A DNA stretch of 40,111 nucleotides, from the NCBI GenBank assembly GCA_938014915.1, contig CALLQQ010000097.1, forward strand, positions 1 through 40,111. Direction: 5' to 3'. Positions 17,629-25,003 of the stretch are shown here, in pieces. A model generated the notes under the pieces. The model ran no database searches, was not told the origin of the DNA, and was given only the letters and a program-made list of their open reading frames with translations. Each line of letters starts with the position of its first letter. Positions within the stretch are counted from its first letter, which is position 1. The DNA comes from an uncultured Clostridia bacterium. GTDB lineage: Bacteria > Bacillota > Clostridia > Oscillospirales > Ruminococcaceae. Position numbers and translations under genes: made by a program.

Positions 17629-18738
17629 ATGATAGAATATGAGCAGTTAAGACAAAAGCTAATCGATACTAAAAGTGAACTAAGCGAACTTTCTGAAGCT
17701 TTAGATATTGATAGTATCCGTTCACAGGTGGCGGAACTAGAAGAACAAACATCATCGGCGGATTTTTGGGACAGTGCTGAAGATACACAGAAAATTCTGC
17801 AAAAACTACGTTCATTAAACGATACCGTCGACACTTTTAATAGGATAGTTAATTCCTATGACGATATTTTGACAATGATTGAGATTGCTATTGAAGACGG
17901 CGATAACTCCCTGCTAGAGGAGATTGAAAATGAGGCTAATGAATTTTATAAAAATCTTTCCACACTTAGGCTTACCACCCTGTTAACTGGCGAATACGAT
18001 GAAAACAATGCCATTATGTCGTTCCACCCTGGCGCTGGCGGTACTGAAGCGCAAGATTGGGCACAGATGCTCTATCGTATGTATTGTAGATGGGCTGAGC
18101 GGCACGGATTCAAGATAAAACTGCTTGATTATCTTGACGGCGAAGAAGCTGGATTAAAGAGTGCGACAATTTTAATTGAGGGCATTAATGCATATGGATA
18201 TTTAAAGGCTGAATCGGGTGTTCACCGTTTGGTGAGGGTATCGCCATTTGATTCTTCTGGAAGACGGCACACATCATTCGCCGCCATAGAGGTAATTCCC
18301 GAAATCGGCGAAGATGTAGATATGCAAATTAGTAGTGAAGATTTACGTATCGATACCTACCGTGCGGGCGGCGCTGGCGGTCAACATGTCAATATGACAG
18401 ATTCGGCAGTCCGAATAACGCATTTGCCGACCGGTGTTGTTGTATCCTGCCAAAATGAAAGAAGTCAACATCAAAACCGTGAAGTTGCCATGAAAGCGCT
18501 TATTTCGAAACTGGCAGAAATTAAGGAACGTGAGAATCTAGACAGAATAGAAGATATTAAGGGCGAACAAAAGGAAATCGCATGGGGAGCGCAAATCCGA
18601 TCATATGTTTTCATGCCCTATACGCTTGTGAAAGATCATCGTACGGGCTATGAAATAGGCAACATTAATGCCGTAATGGATGGCGAAATTGATGGATTTA
18701 TAAATTCGTATTTAAAACATCACAGCCTGAAAAAATAA
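17629..18738 (+). CDS. prfB: Peptide chain release factor 2
   Basis: Recognises UAA/UGA stop codons and triggers peptide release. 369 residues. It has the RF2 SPF anticodon-like tripeptide (residues 205-207, in RVSPFDSSGRRHTSFA) and the catalytic GGQ (250-252, in RAGGAGGQHVN). ATG 17629 lies about 7 nt after GAGGAG. Unlike most prfB genes there is no internal UGA and no programmed +1 frameshift: the frame reads straight through Leu25-Asp26, exactly where E. coli RF2 shifts. feoA follows about 90 bp later with no clear terminator. Confidence 0.97.
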   Translation: MIEYEQLRQKLIDTKSELSELSEALDIDSIRSQVAELEEQTSSADFWDSAEDTQKILQKLRSLNDTVDTFNRIVNSYDDILTMIEIAIEDGDNSLLEEIENEANEFYKNLSTLRLTTLLTGEYDENNAIMSFHPGAGGTEAQDWAQMLYRMYCRWAERHGFKIKLLDYLDGEEAGLKSATILIEGINAYGYLKAESGVHRLVRVSPFDSSGRRHTSFAAIEVIPEIGEDVDMQISSEDLRIDTYRAGGAGGQHVNMTDSAVRITHLPTGVVVSCQNERSQHQNREVAMKALISKLAEIKERENLDRIEDIKGEQKEIAWGAQIRSYVFMPYTLVKDHRTGYEIGNINAVMDGEIDGFINSYLKHHSLKK

Positions 18739-18829
18739 TAATCTTACAATAATTATTATGTAGAATAAACACCCTCTTTGAATCATATGTATGTTTTAAA
18801 GCATGTATATTTTTCAGGAGGGATTTTGT

Positions 18830-19102
18830 TTGCCTATTAATAGTGAAGATTCATCACTTGTCGAATTGCCTATCGGGAAAGTCGGCATTATAACCACTAT
18901 CCTCAATGAGAAAAAGGCACGAAACCGCCTTTTAGAAATGGGGTTAATCCCTGGCACGAAAATAGTAATTGTTCGTGTCGCTCCGCTTGGCGATCCTTTG
19001 CAAGTTTATTTTAGGGGATACTCACTTATACTAAGGCATTCGGAGGCATCTGAAATTTATGTGCTTGAAAAATCCATCCACCAAAAAGGATGTGAGGTAT
19101 AA
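18830..19102 (+). CDS. feoA: Ferrous iron transport protein A
   Basis: Small SH3-like cytosolic partner of FeoB. From TTG 18830 it is 90 residues; AGGAGGG at 18816-18822 is 7 nt upstream, whereas the ATG at 18803 has no ribosome binding site and would place this one inside the gene. Typical features: LPIGKVGIITTI, RNRLLEMGLIPGTKIVIVRVAPLGDPLQVYFRGYSLILR, and a final strand EIYVLE. Its stop codon directly abuts the feoB ATG, so translation is probably coupled. An A+T-rich imperfect repeat around 18733-18760 lies upstream, but I cannot call it a Fur or DtxR site. Confidence 0.93.
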   Translation: MPINSEDSSLVELPIGKVGIITTILNEKKARNRLLEMGLIPGTKIVIVRVAPLGDPLQVYFRGYSLILRHSEASEIYVLEKSIHQKGCEV

Positions 19103-21097
19103 ATGTCCTGCAAAATAGCCCTAGTAGGTAATCCTAATTCGGGCAAGAGCACGCTGTTCAATGCTTTAACTAATAGTTGCGAATACATCGGCAATTGGCC
19201 GGGCATTACCGTAGAGAAAAAGATAGGTAGAGTCCGTGATTCTGACAATCTTTTAATTGATCTGCCCGGCATATATTCGCTCGGCATTTTAAATAGAGAA
19301 TATTGTTATTCGGAGGAAGAGCTTGTTTCTAGGCGGTATTTGCTTGAAGATCCTCCCGATATTATACTGAACATCGTAGACGGGACTTGCATAGAACGCA
19401 GTCTATATCTAACTTTACAACTTATGGAGCTCGGTATACCGATGATAGTCGTCGTCAATATGGTCGATGAGGTTGAAGCAATGGGTGGGCAAATAAATTG
19501 CTCCGCTCTAGGTTCACGACTTGGGATACTCTGCATACCTATAAGTGCCCGTTATGGCACTAATTTAGATTCGCTATTAGAAGAACTAAATTCACAGAAG
19601 AATTTAGCTTCAAGCACTATAAAATACGATCCTATTATGCAAAATGCCGTCGACGATCTATATTGGCTCATCGCTGACTTCGTACCGGAAGATTCCCCGA
19701 TAAACTTCTACATATCACTAATATTATCGGGCGAAACCTATATTTTAAACGAGCTGGATTTACCGCGGGAAGTCGTTATAGAGGCAAATCGAATAATAGA
19801 TGATTTCAATTCTAATGCGGATAACCTTGACGGTAGGGCATTCGTCATTATTGCAAGATATACATTAATTGATAGGATTATAAAGGGTATAATCAAAAAG
19901 CAACTACCGCAAATATTTCTACTTGACAAGCTACTCACCCACCGCTATCTTGCTATACCAATTTTTATTTTCGTGATGTTGGGAATATTTACATTGACAT
20001 TTGGGCGTGTGCCCACTCTCCTAAGTACTTATCTTGAAAGATTTTTCACTATTGCTTTACCGAATTACACACAGGATATGTTGATAAATTTAGGGGCATC
20101 AAATTGGTTCGCAAGATTAATTACTGAAGGAATTATCTTCAATGTCGGTTTAGTTGTTGCATTCATTCCGCAAATGACGATTCTATTCATATTAATGTCC
20201 ATCTTAGAAGATAGCGGTTATATGGCTAGAATCGCTTTTATCACAGATAGATTTCTAAAAGGAATAGGTCTATCGGGAAAGGCTATAGTGCCAATGTTAA
20301 TGGGATTCGGTTGTACGACACCCGCAGTAATGGCAACACGAACATTGGAAGGTGAGCAAAATCGGCGGATTGCAATTTTAATCACCCCATTCATGTCATG
20401 CAGTGCAAAAATTCCTATCTATCTTTTGTTTATAGAAATCTTTTTTAAAAGTCATCGCACATTGATATTGTTTAGTTTATATTTGCTGGGGATAATAGTA
20501 TCGATAATATATGGCATTTTGCTTCACAAATTTATTATAAGGGGGGATTCTCCCCCACTCATACTTGAGCTTGTTCCGTATCGTATGCCGAAAATGAAAG
20601 ATGTAATTCGTCATACTTGGCATAAGCTTGAAGGATTTATTATGAAAGCTGGAACAATTATTCTTGCTATGGGCGCCGTGATGTGGTTAATGCAGAATCT
20701 CACCCCTACATTTAAGCAGGCTCACAATGGGAGCAGTAGCATTCTAGCACAAATTGGAATGGCAATATCCCCCCTACTGTCGCCGATTGGGCTGGGCGAT
20801 TGGCGAATTAGTGGCGCATTGCTGTCCGGTTTAGCTGCGAAAGAGGCAATTATCGGTGGATTGACGGCATCGTTCGGCAGTGCACTAACAATAACTTTGG
20901 GGGAAGTTCTAAGTCCTATATCGGCTTATTCTTTCATGGTTTTCACCCTGCTATATCCACCATGTATTTCAGCAATTGTTGTAATGGCGAGGGAATTAAA
21001 GCGGAGGCGTTGGCTACTTTTCAGCATTGGAGTGCATATTGTGGTTGCATATGTTGTTGCATTGATAGTCTATCAGTTGGGCACTGTATTCATGTAA
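19103..21097 (+). CDS. feoB: Ferrous iron transporter FeoB
   Basis: Inner-membrane Fe(II) transporter with an N-terminal GTPase. 664 residues. G motifs: G1 GNPNSGKST (about 9-17), switch region IGNWPGITVEKK, G3 DLPGIYSLG, and G4 NMVDE. A helical spacer leads to a polytopic core with the gating motifs GFGCTTPAVMATRTLEGEQNRR and ITPFMSCSAKIPIYLLF, and GLAAKEAIIGGL in the second half. ATG 19103 follows the feoA TAA without a gap; GAGGT is a few bases upstream. The unit ends at the strong terminator 21151-21191. Confidence 0.98.
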   Translation: MSCKIALVGNPNSGKSTLFNALTNSCEYIGNWPGITVEKKIGRVRDSDNLLIDLPGIYSLGILNREYCYSEEELVSRRYLLEDPPDIILNIVDGTCIERSLYLTLQLMELGIPMIVVVNMVDEVEAMGGQINCSALGSRLGILCIPISARYGTNLDSLLEELNSQKNLASSTIKYDPIMQNAVDDLYWLIADFVPEDSPINFYISLILSGETYILNELDLPREVVIEANRIIDDFNSNADNLDGRAFVIIARYTLIDRIIKGIIKKQLPQIFLLDKLLTHRYLAIPIFIFVMLGIFTLTFGRVPTLLSTYLERFFTIALPNYTQDMLINLGASNWFARLITEGIIFNVGLVVAFIPQMTILFILMSILEDSGYMARIAFITDRFLKGIGLSGKAIVPMLMGFGCTTPAVMATRTLEGEQNRRIAILITPFMSCSAKIPIYLLFIEIFFKSHRTLILFSLYLLGIIVSIIYGILLHKFIIRGDSPPLILELVPYRMPKMKDVIRHTWHKLEGFIMKAGTIILAMGAVMWLMQNLTPTFKQAHNGSSSILAQIGMAISPLLSPIGLGDWRISGALLSGLAAKEAIIGGLTASFGSALTITLGEVLSPISAYSFMVFTLLYPPCISAIVVMARELKRRRWLLFSIGVHIVVAYVVALIVYQLGTVFM

Positions 21098-21150
21098 CTC
21101 GTTTGCTGTTATATGATTACTGCTTAAACGTCTTTATTAAAATAATGACA

Positions 21151-21191
21151 AAAACCCTCCCTAAAAATAATAATTTTTAGGGAGGGTTTTT
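21151..21191. terminator. Bidirectional intrinsic terminator after feoB
   Basis: Perfect 18-bp stem (arms 21151-21168 and 21173-21190, GC core CCCTCCC/GGGAGGG) with a 4-nt loop. T runs follow on both strands, so it serves feoB (+) and the convergent YlmC-like gene (-). Confidence 0.93.
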
Positions 21192-21213
21192 CTTCTATGG
21201 TTTTAATTAAATT

Positions 21214-21504
21214 TTACTTGAATAATGTTTCCATTGAAAAGCCATGCTTTTTATGCCTTTTCCTTGGCTCATCAAAGCACACGAGTATCGTATCTTCACC
21301 GATAATCTCTATATCACACCACTTGATGACCGTATCGGGCTCACGTCCTAAAATTCCGAAAAACTTCGACCTGCCGAACACTATTATAGATATAATCTTC
21401 GCCTCGGGGCAGGTAAGCTCTAAATCATCAACATATCCAATTTTTGTACCCGTCTTTATATTAATTACTTCTTTGCACATTAAATCACTAAAGCAGTATA
21501 CCAT
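21214..21504 (-). CDS. YlmC/YmxH family PRC-barrel-like sporulation protein
   Basis: 96 residues from ATG 21504 (GGGGAG 8 nt upstream; the in-frame GTG at 21513 sits too close to that site). It has the YlmC/YmxH pattern: FSDLMCKEVINIKTGTKIGYVDDLEL, then IISIIVFGRSKFFGILGREPDTVIKWCDIEIIGEDTILV. This PRC-barrel-like beta domain is widespread in spore formers. YmxH-type genes are linked with sporulation, but the molecular role is not established. It is monocistronic and convergent with feoB. Confidence 0.85.
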   Translation of the reverse strand: MVYCFSDLMCKEVINIKTGTKIGYVDDLELTCPEAKIISIIVFGRSKFFGILGREPDTVIKWCDIEIIGEDTILVCFDEPRKRHKKHGFSMETLFK

Positions 21505-21609
21505 TTGCCACACTCCCCATGCAATAAACCTTACTATAATAAGTATAGTTCATTTTTAATGAGGGTATGACAAGAACAAGCACGAAAATTAAAAATTATC
21601 GTCTAATCA

Positions 21610-21801
21610 TCAATGTGTATGCCCATCGTCACAAGCATTTTCCTGTGTATCGTGATCATGTCCTACACCGCATGCGTGGCATCCGCAGCCATTACTCTTA
21701 ATTTCTTTTCCACTCTTCTTTATATACCTTCTATGCAATAAAAGAGTAATTGTAACAATGCTAACAACTGACACAACAATTATAATATCTATAAGTTCCA
21801 T
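21610..21801 (-). CDS. FeoB-associated Cys-rich membrane protein
   Basis: 63 residues from ATG 21801, with GGAGGTG about 10 nt upstream; a longer frame to 21897 would place the ribosome binding site inside the gene. One N-terminal transmembrane helix (about 3-23) is followed by a basic stretch HRRYIKKSGKEIK and a Cys/His-rich tail GCGCHACGVGHDHD...CDDGHTH. This fits the short FeoB-associated membrane protein family found beside feoB in Firmicutes. Here it is on the opposite strand with its own promoter. A role in Fe(II) handling at FeoB is inferred from family and position. Confidence 0.8.
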   Translation of the reverse strand: MELIDIIIVVSVVSIVTITLLLHRRYIKKSGKEIKSNGCGCHACGVGHDHDTQENACDDGHTH

Positions 21802-21853
21802 ATATAAATACACCTCCATTACTCTGAAAACTAGATTGTCGATTTTAAAATTT

Positions 21854-21882
21854 AGTATACACCTATGCCGATATAAAGTCAA
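21854..21882 (-). promoter_or_regulatory. Promoter of the FeoB-associated protein gene
   Basis: On the - strand TTGACT (21882-21877), 17-bp spacer, TATACT (21859-21854). Predicted leader is about 45-50 nt. It is back to back with the hydrogenase-maturation promoter, whose -35 starts 39 bp away. Confidence 0.8.
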
Positions 21883-21920
21883 TAGACTATTTATCAATTC
21901 TAATATGCCCTAAACGGCGT

Positions 21921-21949
21921 TTGACAATAGTAAATTAATGTGTTAATAT
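21921..21949 (+). promoter_or_regulatory. Promoter of the hydrogenase maturation operon
   Basis: TTGACA (21921-21926), 17-bp spacer, TAATAT (21944-21949) preceded by TGT, which makes an extended -10. Predicted start is near 21956, leaving about 190 nt of untranslated leader before ATG 22149. Confidence 0.85.
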
Positions 21950-21957
21950 TATAACAA
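21940..21957. promoter_or_regulatory. Rex-like operator overlapping the -10
   Basis: GTGTTAATATTATAACAA matches the Rex consensus TTGTTAANNNNTTAACAA at 12 of 14 defined positions and overlaps the -10 and likely start site. Rex is the NADH/NAD+-sensing repressor that controls fermentation and hydrogenase genes in Clostridia. The match is seen in the sequence; binding is inferred. Confidence 0.5.
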
Positions 21958-21958
21958 G

Positions 21959-22120
21959 TCAATATTGGGTAGACTCGTCTTACTAATATTGATAATAAAA
22001 TGTATCTTCCTAACAGAAAAGGGCATCACCCTAATTTGGCAGGTTGCTTAAATATCAATTTCATTTATTATGGAATGGACTAATTTTGTGCACCTGTTTA
22101 TTTACAGGTGCATTTTTGTT
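21959..22120 (+). ncRNA. Structured leader RNA with terminator (candidate attenuator or riboswitch)
   Basis: In order: hairpin H1 with 8-bp arms 21959-21966/21985-21992 and an internally paired top; long-range stem 21992-22002 with 22062-22071 (10 bp, one bulged A); inside it a small GGG-CATCA-CCC hairpin (22021-22031) and the segment CAGGTTGC (22040-22047); then terminator arms 22089-22097/22104-22112 with a T run. CAGGTTGC can pair with GCACCTG of the terminator 5' arm (7 bp, one bulged U), so it could act as an antiterminator. I checked it by memory against common riboswitch classes (SAM, TPP, FMN, cobalamin, purine, preQ1, THF, fluoride, c-di-GMP, T-box) and recognise none. Confidence 0.6.
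22089..22120 (+). terminator. Intrinsic terminator inside the hyd operon leader
   Basis: Perfect 9-bp stem TGCACCTGT/ACAGGTGCA (22089-22097, 22104-22112), 6-nt loop, then TTTTTGTTT. It lies after the promoter and 29 bp before the first start codon, with no gene upstream on this strand nearer than feoB (which has its own terminator). Conditional termination is the natural reading. Confidence 0.88.
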
Positions 22121-22148
22121 TAGGATTCTGCTGAAAGGTTGATAGAGA

Positions 22149-22409
22149 ATGTTGAGAATAGCGGTGATTAGCGCCATACTAGAAGACCCTAATTCGTCAC
22201 AAAAGGAGTTTAATCAAGTTGTTTCCGAATATGTTGATATTGTAAGGGGACGCATGGGAATACCTTTTGAAGATGGCGATATCGGCATTGTGTCGATAGT
22301 AGTTGTCGGGACATTGAATCAAATAAATTCATTCACTGGTAGAATCGGCAATATTAAAAATGTTATAGTGAAGACGGCAATATCAAAAAAGGAAGTTGGT
22401 GGGAATTAA
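22149..22409 (+). CDS. TM1266-type putative iron-only hydrogenase system regulator
   Basis: 86 residues resembling the TM1266 family (NikR C-terminal/ACT-like fold) that travels with [FeFe]-hydrogenase maturases. Features: LRIAVISAILEDP at the N-terminus, EFNQVVSEYVDIVRGRMGIPFEDGDIGIVSIVVVGTLNQINSFTGRIGNIKNVIVKT. No DNA-binding domain is visible, so the regulator label is a family convention. ATG 22149 has a weak GAAAGG-type site upstream. Its stop is one base before the hydG start. Confidence 0.88.
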   Translation: MLRIAVISAILEDPNSSQKEFNQVVSEYVDIVRGRMGIPFEDGDIGIVSIVVVGTLNQINSFTGRIGNIKNVIVKTAISKKEVGGN

Positions 22410-22410
22410 G

Positions 22411-23778
22411 ATGTTTATCGATGAAAAATATATTAACTCAATCCTCGAACAGGCAAAAGACTCTACTGATGCTGATATTAACAATATTCTAGATAAGGCT
22501 GACCAGTTCAAAGGACTAACGCATTTAGAAGTAGCGTCACTATTGGCAACGAAGAAGCCAGAGCATTTAGATCGAATATTCGAGATAGCGGGCAAAATTA
22601 AAGAACATATTTACGGCGATAGGGTCGTCATGTTCGCTCCCCTATATGTGAGTGATTACTGCGTAAATAAATGTAGTTACTGCGGATTTCGTTGCGATAA
22701 TGAATATGAGCGCCGCCGCCTTACAATGGATGAAATTAGAACCGAGGTAAAACTACTTGAAAAAATGGGGCATAAGCGCATTGCGCTTGAGGCGGGAGAA
22801 GATCCCGTTAATTGTGATATAGATTATATCCTTGAAAGTATGAAAACTATCTATGATATGAATGAAGATGGCGAAATAAGAAGAATTAATGTCAATATAG
22901 CGGCAACAACTATTGAGAATTATCGGAAGCTTAAGGCTGCTGATATTGGCACTTATATTCTATTTCAGGAAACTTATCATAAGCCGACTTATGAAAGGGT
23001 ACATATTGCTGGCCCAAAAAGCAATTATGAATACCATTTGACTGCAATGGATCGTGCTATGGAGGGCGGCATTGATGATGTCGGAGGTGGTGTGCTTTTC
23101 GGACTGTATGATGCTAGCTTTGAAGTGCTAGGATTGATGCTGCATAACGAGCATTTAGAAGAGAAATACGGAGTTGGATTCCATACAATATCTTCTCCCC
23201 GTTTATGTAAGGCTGATGGTATGGATACAAACGACTATCCACACATCTTATCGGATGAAGAATTCCTCAAAATTGTAGCGATAATCCGGATTGCCGTTCC
23301 ATTCACGGGAATGATTATTTCAACAAGGGAAAATGTCGAATTACGCAAAAAATTAATTAACATAGGTATATCGCAAGTTAGTGCTGGTTCGTCGGTTGAA
23401 GTTGGCGGATATCAAGCTAGGGAACATGGTGGCTCACAATTTAAATTAGCTGATAATAGGGGCGCACAAGACATTATTTCATGGTTAATGGACGAAGATT
23501 TCATTCCTAGTTTCTGCACTGCTTGCTACCGAAACGGGCGAACTGGTGATAGGTTTATGCAACTTGCTAAAAGCGGCAACATCAAGAATGTATGCCTGCC
23601 TAATGCTTTAATGACTTTGCAGGAATATGCGCTAGATTATGGCGATGACGATTTCAAATTAAAGGCTGAGAAAACTATCGCAAAGCATATTGAAAATGTA
23701 GAAAATGAAAGTGTTAAAGGTCTTGTTAAGGATAATATAGAAAAGTTAAAAGCTGGGCAACGTGATTTATTCGTATAA
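22411..23778 (+). CDS. hydG: [FeFe]-hydrogenase H-cluster radical SAM maturase HydG
   Basis: Cleaves tyrosine to supply the CO and CN ligands of the H-cluster. 455 residues from ATG 22411 with GGTGGG about 8 nt upstream; an in-frame TTG at 22396 overlaps the previous gene and is less likely. The radical SAM CX3CX2C is Cys84/Cys88/Cys91 (DYCVNKCSYCGF). The auxiliary-cluster CX2CX22C is Cys369/Cys372/Cys395 (FCTACYRNGRTG...VCLPNALMT). The His proposed to bind the dangler iron is present (GVGFHTISSPRL, His258). hydF follows 19 bp later; hydE is not in the window. Confidence 0.97.
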   Translation: MFIDEKYINSILEQAKDSTDADINNILDKADQFKGLTHLEVASLLATKKPEHLDRIFEIAGKIKEHIYGDRVVMFAPLYVSDYCVNKCSYCGFRCDNEYERRRLTMDEIRTEVKLLEKMGHKRIALEAGEDPVNCDIDYILESMKTIYDMNEDGEIRRINVNIAATTIENYRKLKAADIGTYILFQETYHKPTYERVHIAGPKSNYEYHLTAMDRAMEGGIDDVGGGVLFGLYDASFEVLGLMLHNEHLEEKYGVGFHTISSPRLCKADGMDTNDYPHILSDEEFLKIVAIIRIAVPFTGMIISTRENVELRKKLINIGISQVSAGSSVEVGGYQAREHGGSQFKLADNRGAQDIISWLMDEDFIPSFCTACYRNGRTGDRFMQLAKSGNIKNVCLPNALMTLQEYALDYGDDDFKLKAEKTIAKHIENVENESVKGLVKDNIEKLKAGQRDLFV

Positions 23779-23797
23779 TTTTACTTGAGGTGATAAT

Positions 23798-24988
23798 ATG
23801 CAATCCACCCCCATCGCAAATAGAAAGCACATTGCCCTGATAGGCAATGCCAATTCTGGCAAGTCCACCTTGTTTAATAGACTTCTAGGGCAGGAATTGG
23901 CAATAATATCTGAGAAGAAAGGCACAACTACCGATCCTATCATTAAGGCTATGGAGCTTAACCCATATGGACCAGTTGCCTTGATAGACACTGCCGGTCT
24001 TAACGATGATACGGAACTTGGCATCAAAAGAATGAAAAAGACTAATGCTATTCTCGCTAGAGCGGATTTAATGCTATATGTTGCCGATATTACTGACTTC
24101 GACCCATCTTCATATGAGGAAGCCCGTGCTAATTCAGAGAAGAGAAAGACGCCTTTTATTTTGGTATTCACTAAATGCGATTTAGTTGATGAAGGGGCTA
24201 TATCACGATTTAAGGCAGAATTCCCGAATGCTGCTTTCATCTCACTTCAAGATGGGAATTCAATTACCTTGCTTAAAAAGAAGATAATCGGCAAACTAGA
24301 GAAAATTACAGGAAGCGATGACACTATCATTGGCAATTTGCTGGACAGGAATAGCACGGTTCTCCTTGTTATACCAATAGATATAGCCGCCCCGAAAGGA
24401 CGGCTAATACTCCCACAGGTGCAATTGATACGGGATTGTCTTGATAACGATATTAAATGCACCATCGTAAAAGAAAATCAAGTTCAGGATACTTTAAATG
24501 AATTACCTAAAACTCATTTAGTAGTAACGGATTCAAAAATATTCAGCTCGGTGGAGCGGCTTGTGCCGCCGCAAATTCCGCTCACATCATTTTCAATGCT
24601 GCTTGCTAATAAGAATGGTGGAATACGCACATTCATCAATGGCGCAAGGGCTATTGAAAACTTGCCAAATGGTGCAAAAATCCTAATGGCGGAGGCTTGC
24701 ACCCACAATGTAACGCACGAAGATATTGGTCGTGAGAAAATTCCACGCTGGCTAAAAGCATTTACTGGCAAGGATTTTGAATTCATATATTCTGTTTCGC
24801 ACGACTTCCCCGACGATTTATCAGAATACGATCTTGTTATTCATTGCGGTGGTTGCATGATAAATAAAAAGGCGATATCAACAAGGCTGAATACTTGCGA
24901 AGAATTAGGTGTCCCCATCACAAATTACGGTGTCGTTATCGCATATATTAATGGTATTTTAGATAGGTGTAGCGCCATATTTTATTGA
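23798..24988 (+). CDS. hydF: [FeFe]-hydrogenase maturation GTPase HydF
   Basis: Scaffold GTPase that assembles and delivers the diiron subcluster to HydA. 396 residues. The GTPase domain has ALIGNANSGKST (about 14-24), IDTAGLNDD and FTKCDLVDE. A middle dimerisation domain follows. The C-terminal cluster-binding motif is CxH (Cys301, His303) followed by HCxxC (His349, Cys350, Cys353). ATG 23798 has GAGGTG 6 nt upstream. It ends 15 bp before the convergent sigG stop, with no terminator in between. Confidence 0.97.
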   Translation: MQSTPIANRKHIALIGNANSGKSTLFNRLLGQELAIISEKKGTTTDPIIKAMELNPYGPVALIDTAGLNDDTELGIKRMKKTNAILARADLMLYVADITDFDPSSYEEARANSEKRKTPFILVFTKCDLVDEGAISRFKAEFPNAAFISLQDGNSITLLKKKIIGKLEKITGSDDTIIGNLLDRNSTVLLVIPIDIAAPKGRLILPQVQLIRDCLDNDIKCTIVKENQVQDTLNELPKTHLVVTDSKIFSSVERLVPPQIPLTSFSMLLANKNGGIRTFINGARAIENLPNGAKILMAEACTHNVTHEDIGREKIPRWLKAFTGKDFEFIYSVSHDFPDDLSEYDLVIHCGGCMINKKAISTRLNTCEELGVPITNYGVVIAYINGILDRCSAIFY

Positions 24989-25003
24989 ATGAAGCTATGC
25001 ACG

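Noticed and set aside
18733..18760. Fur or DtxR box upstream of feoA
   Set aside because: Only an A/T-rich imperfect repeat; too few matches to either consensus to call an operator.
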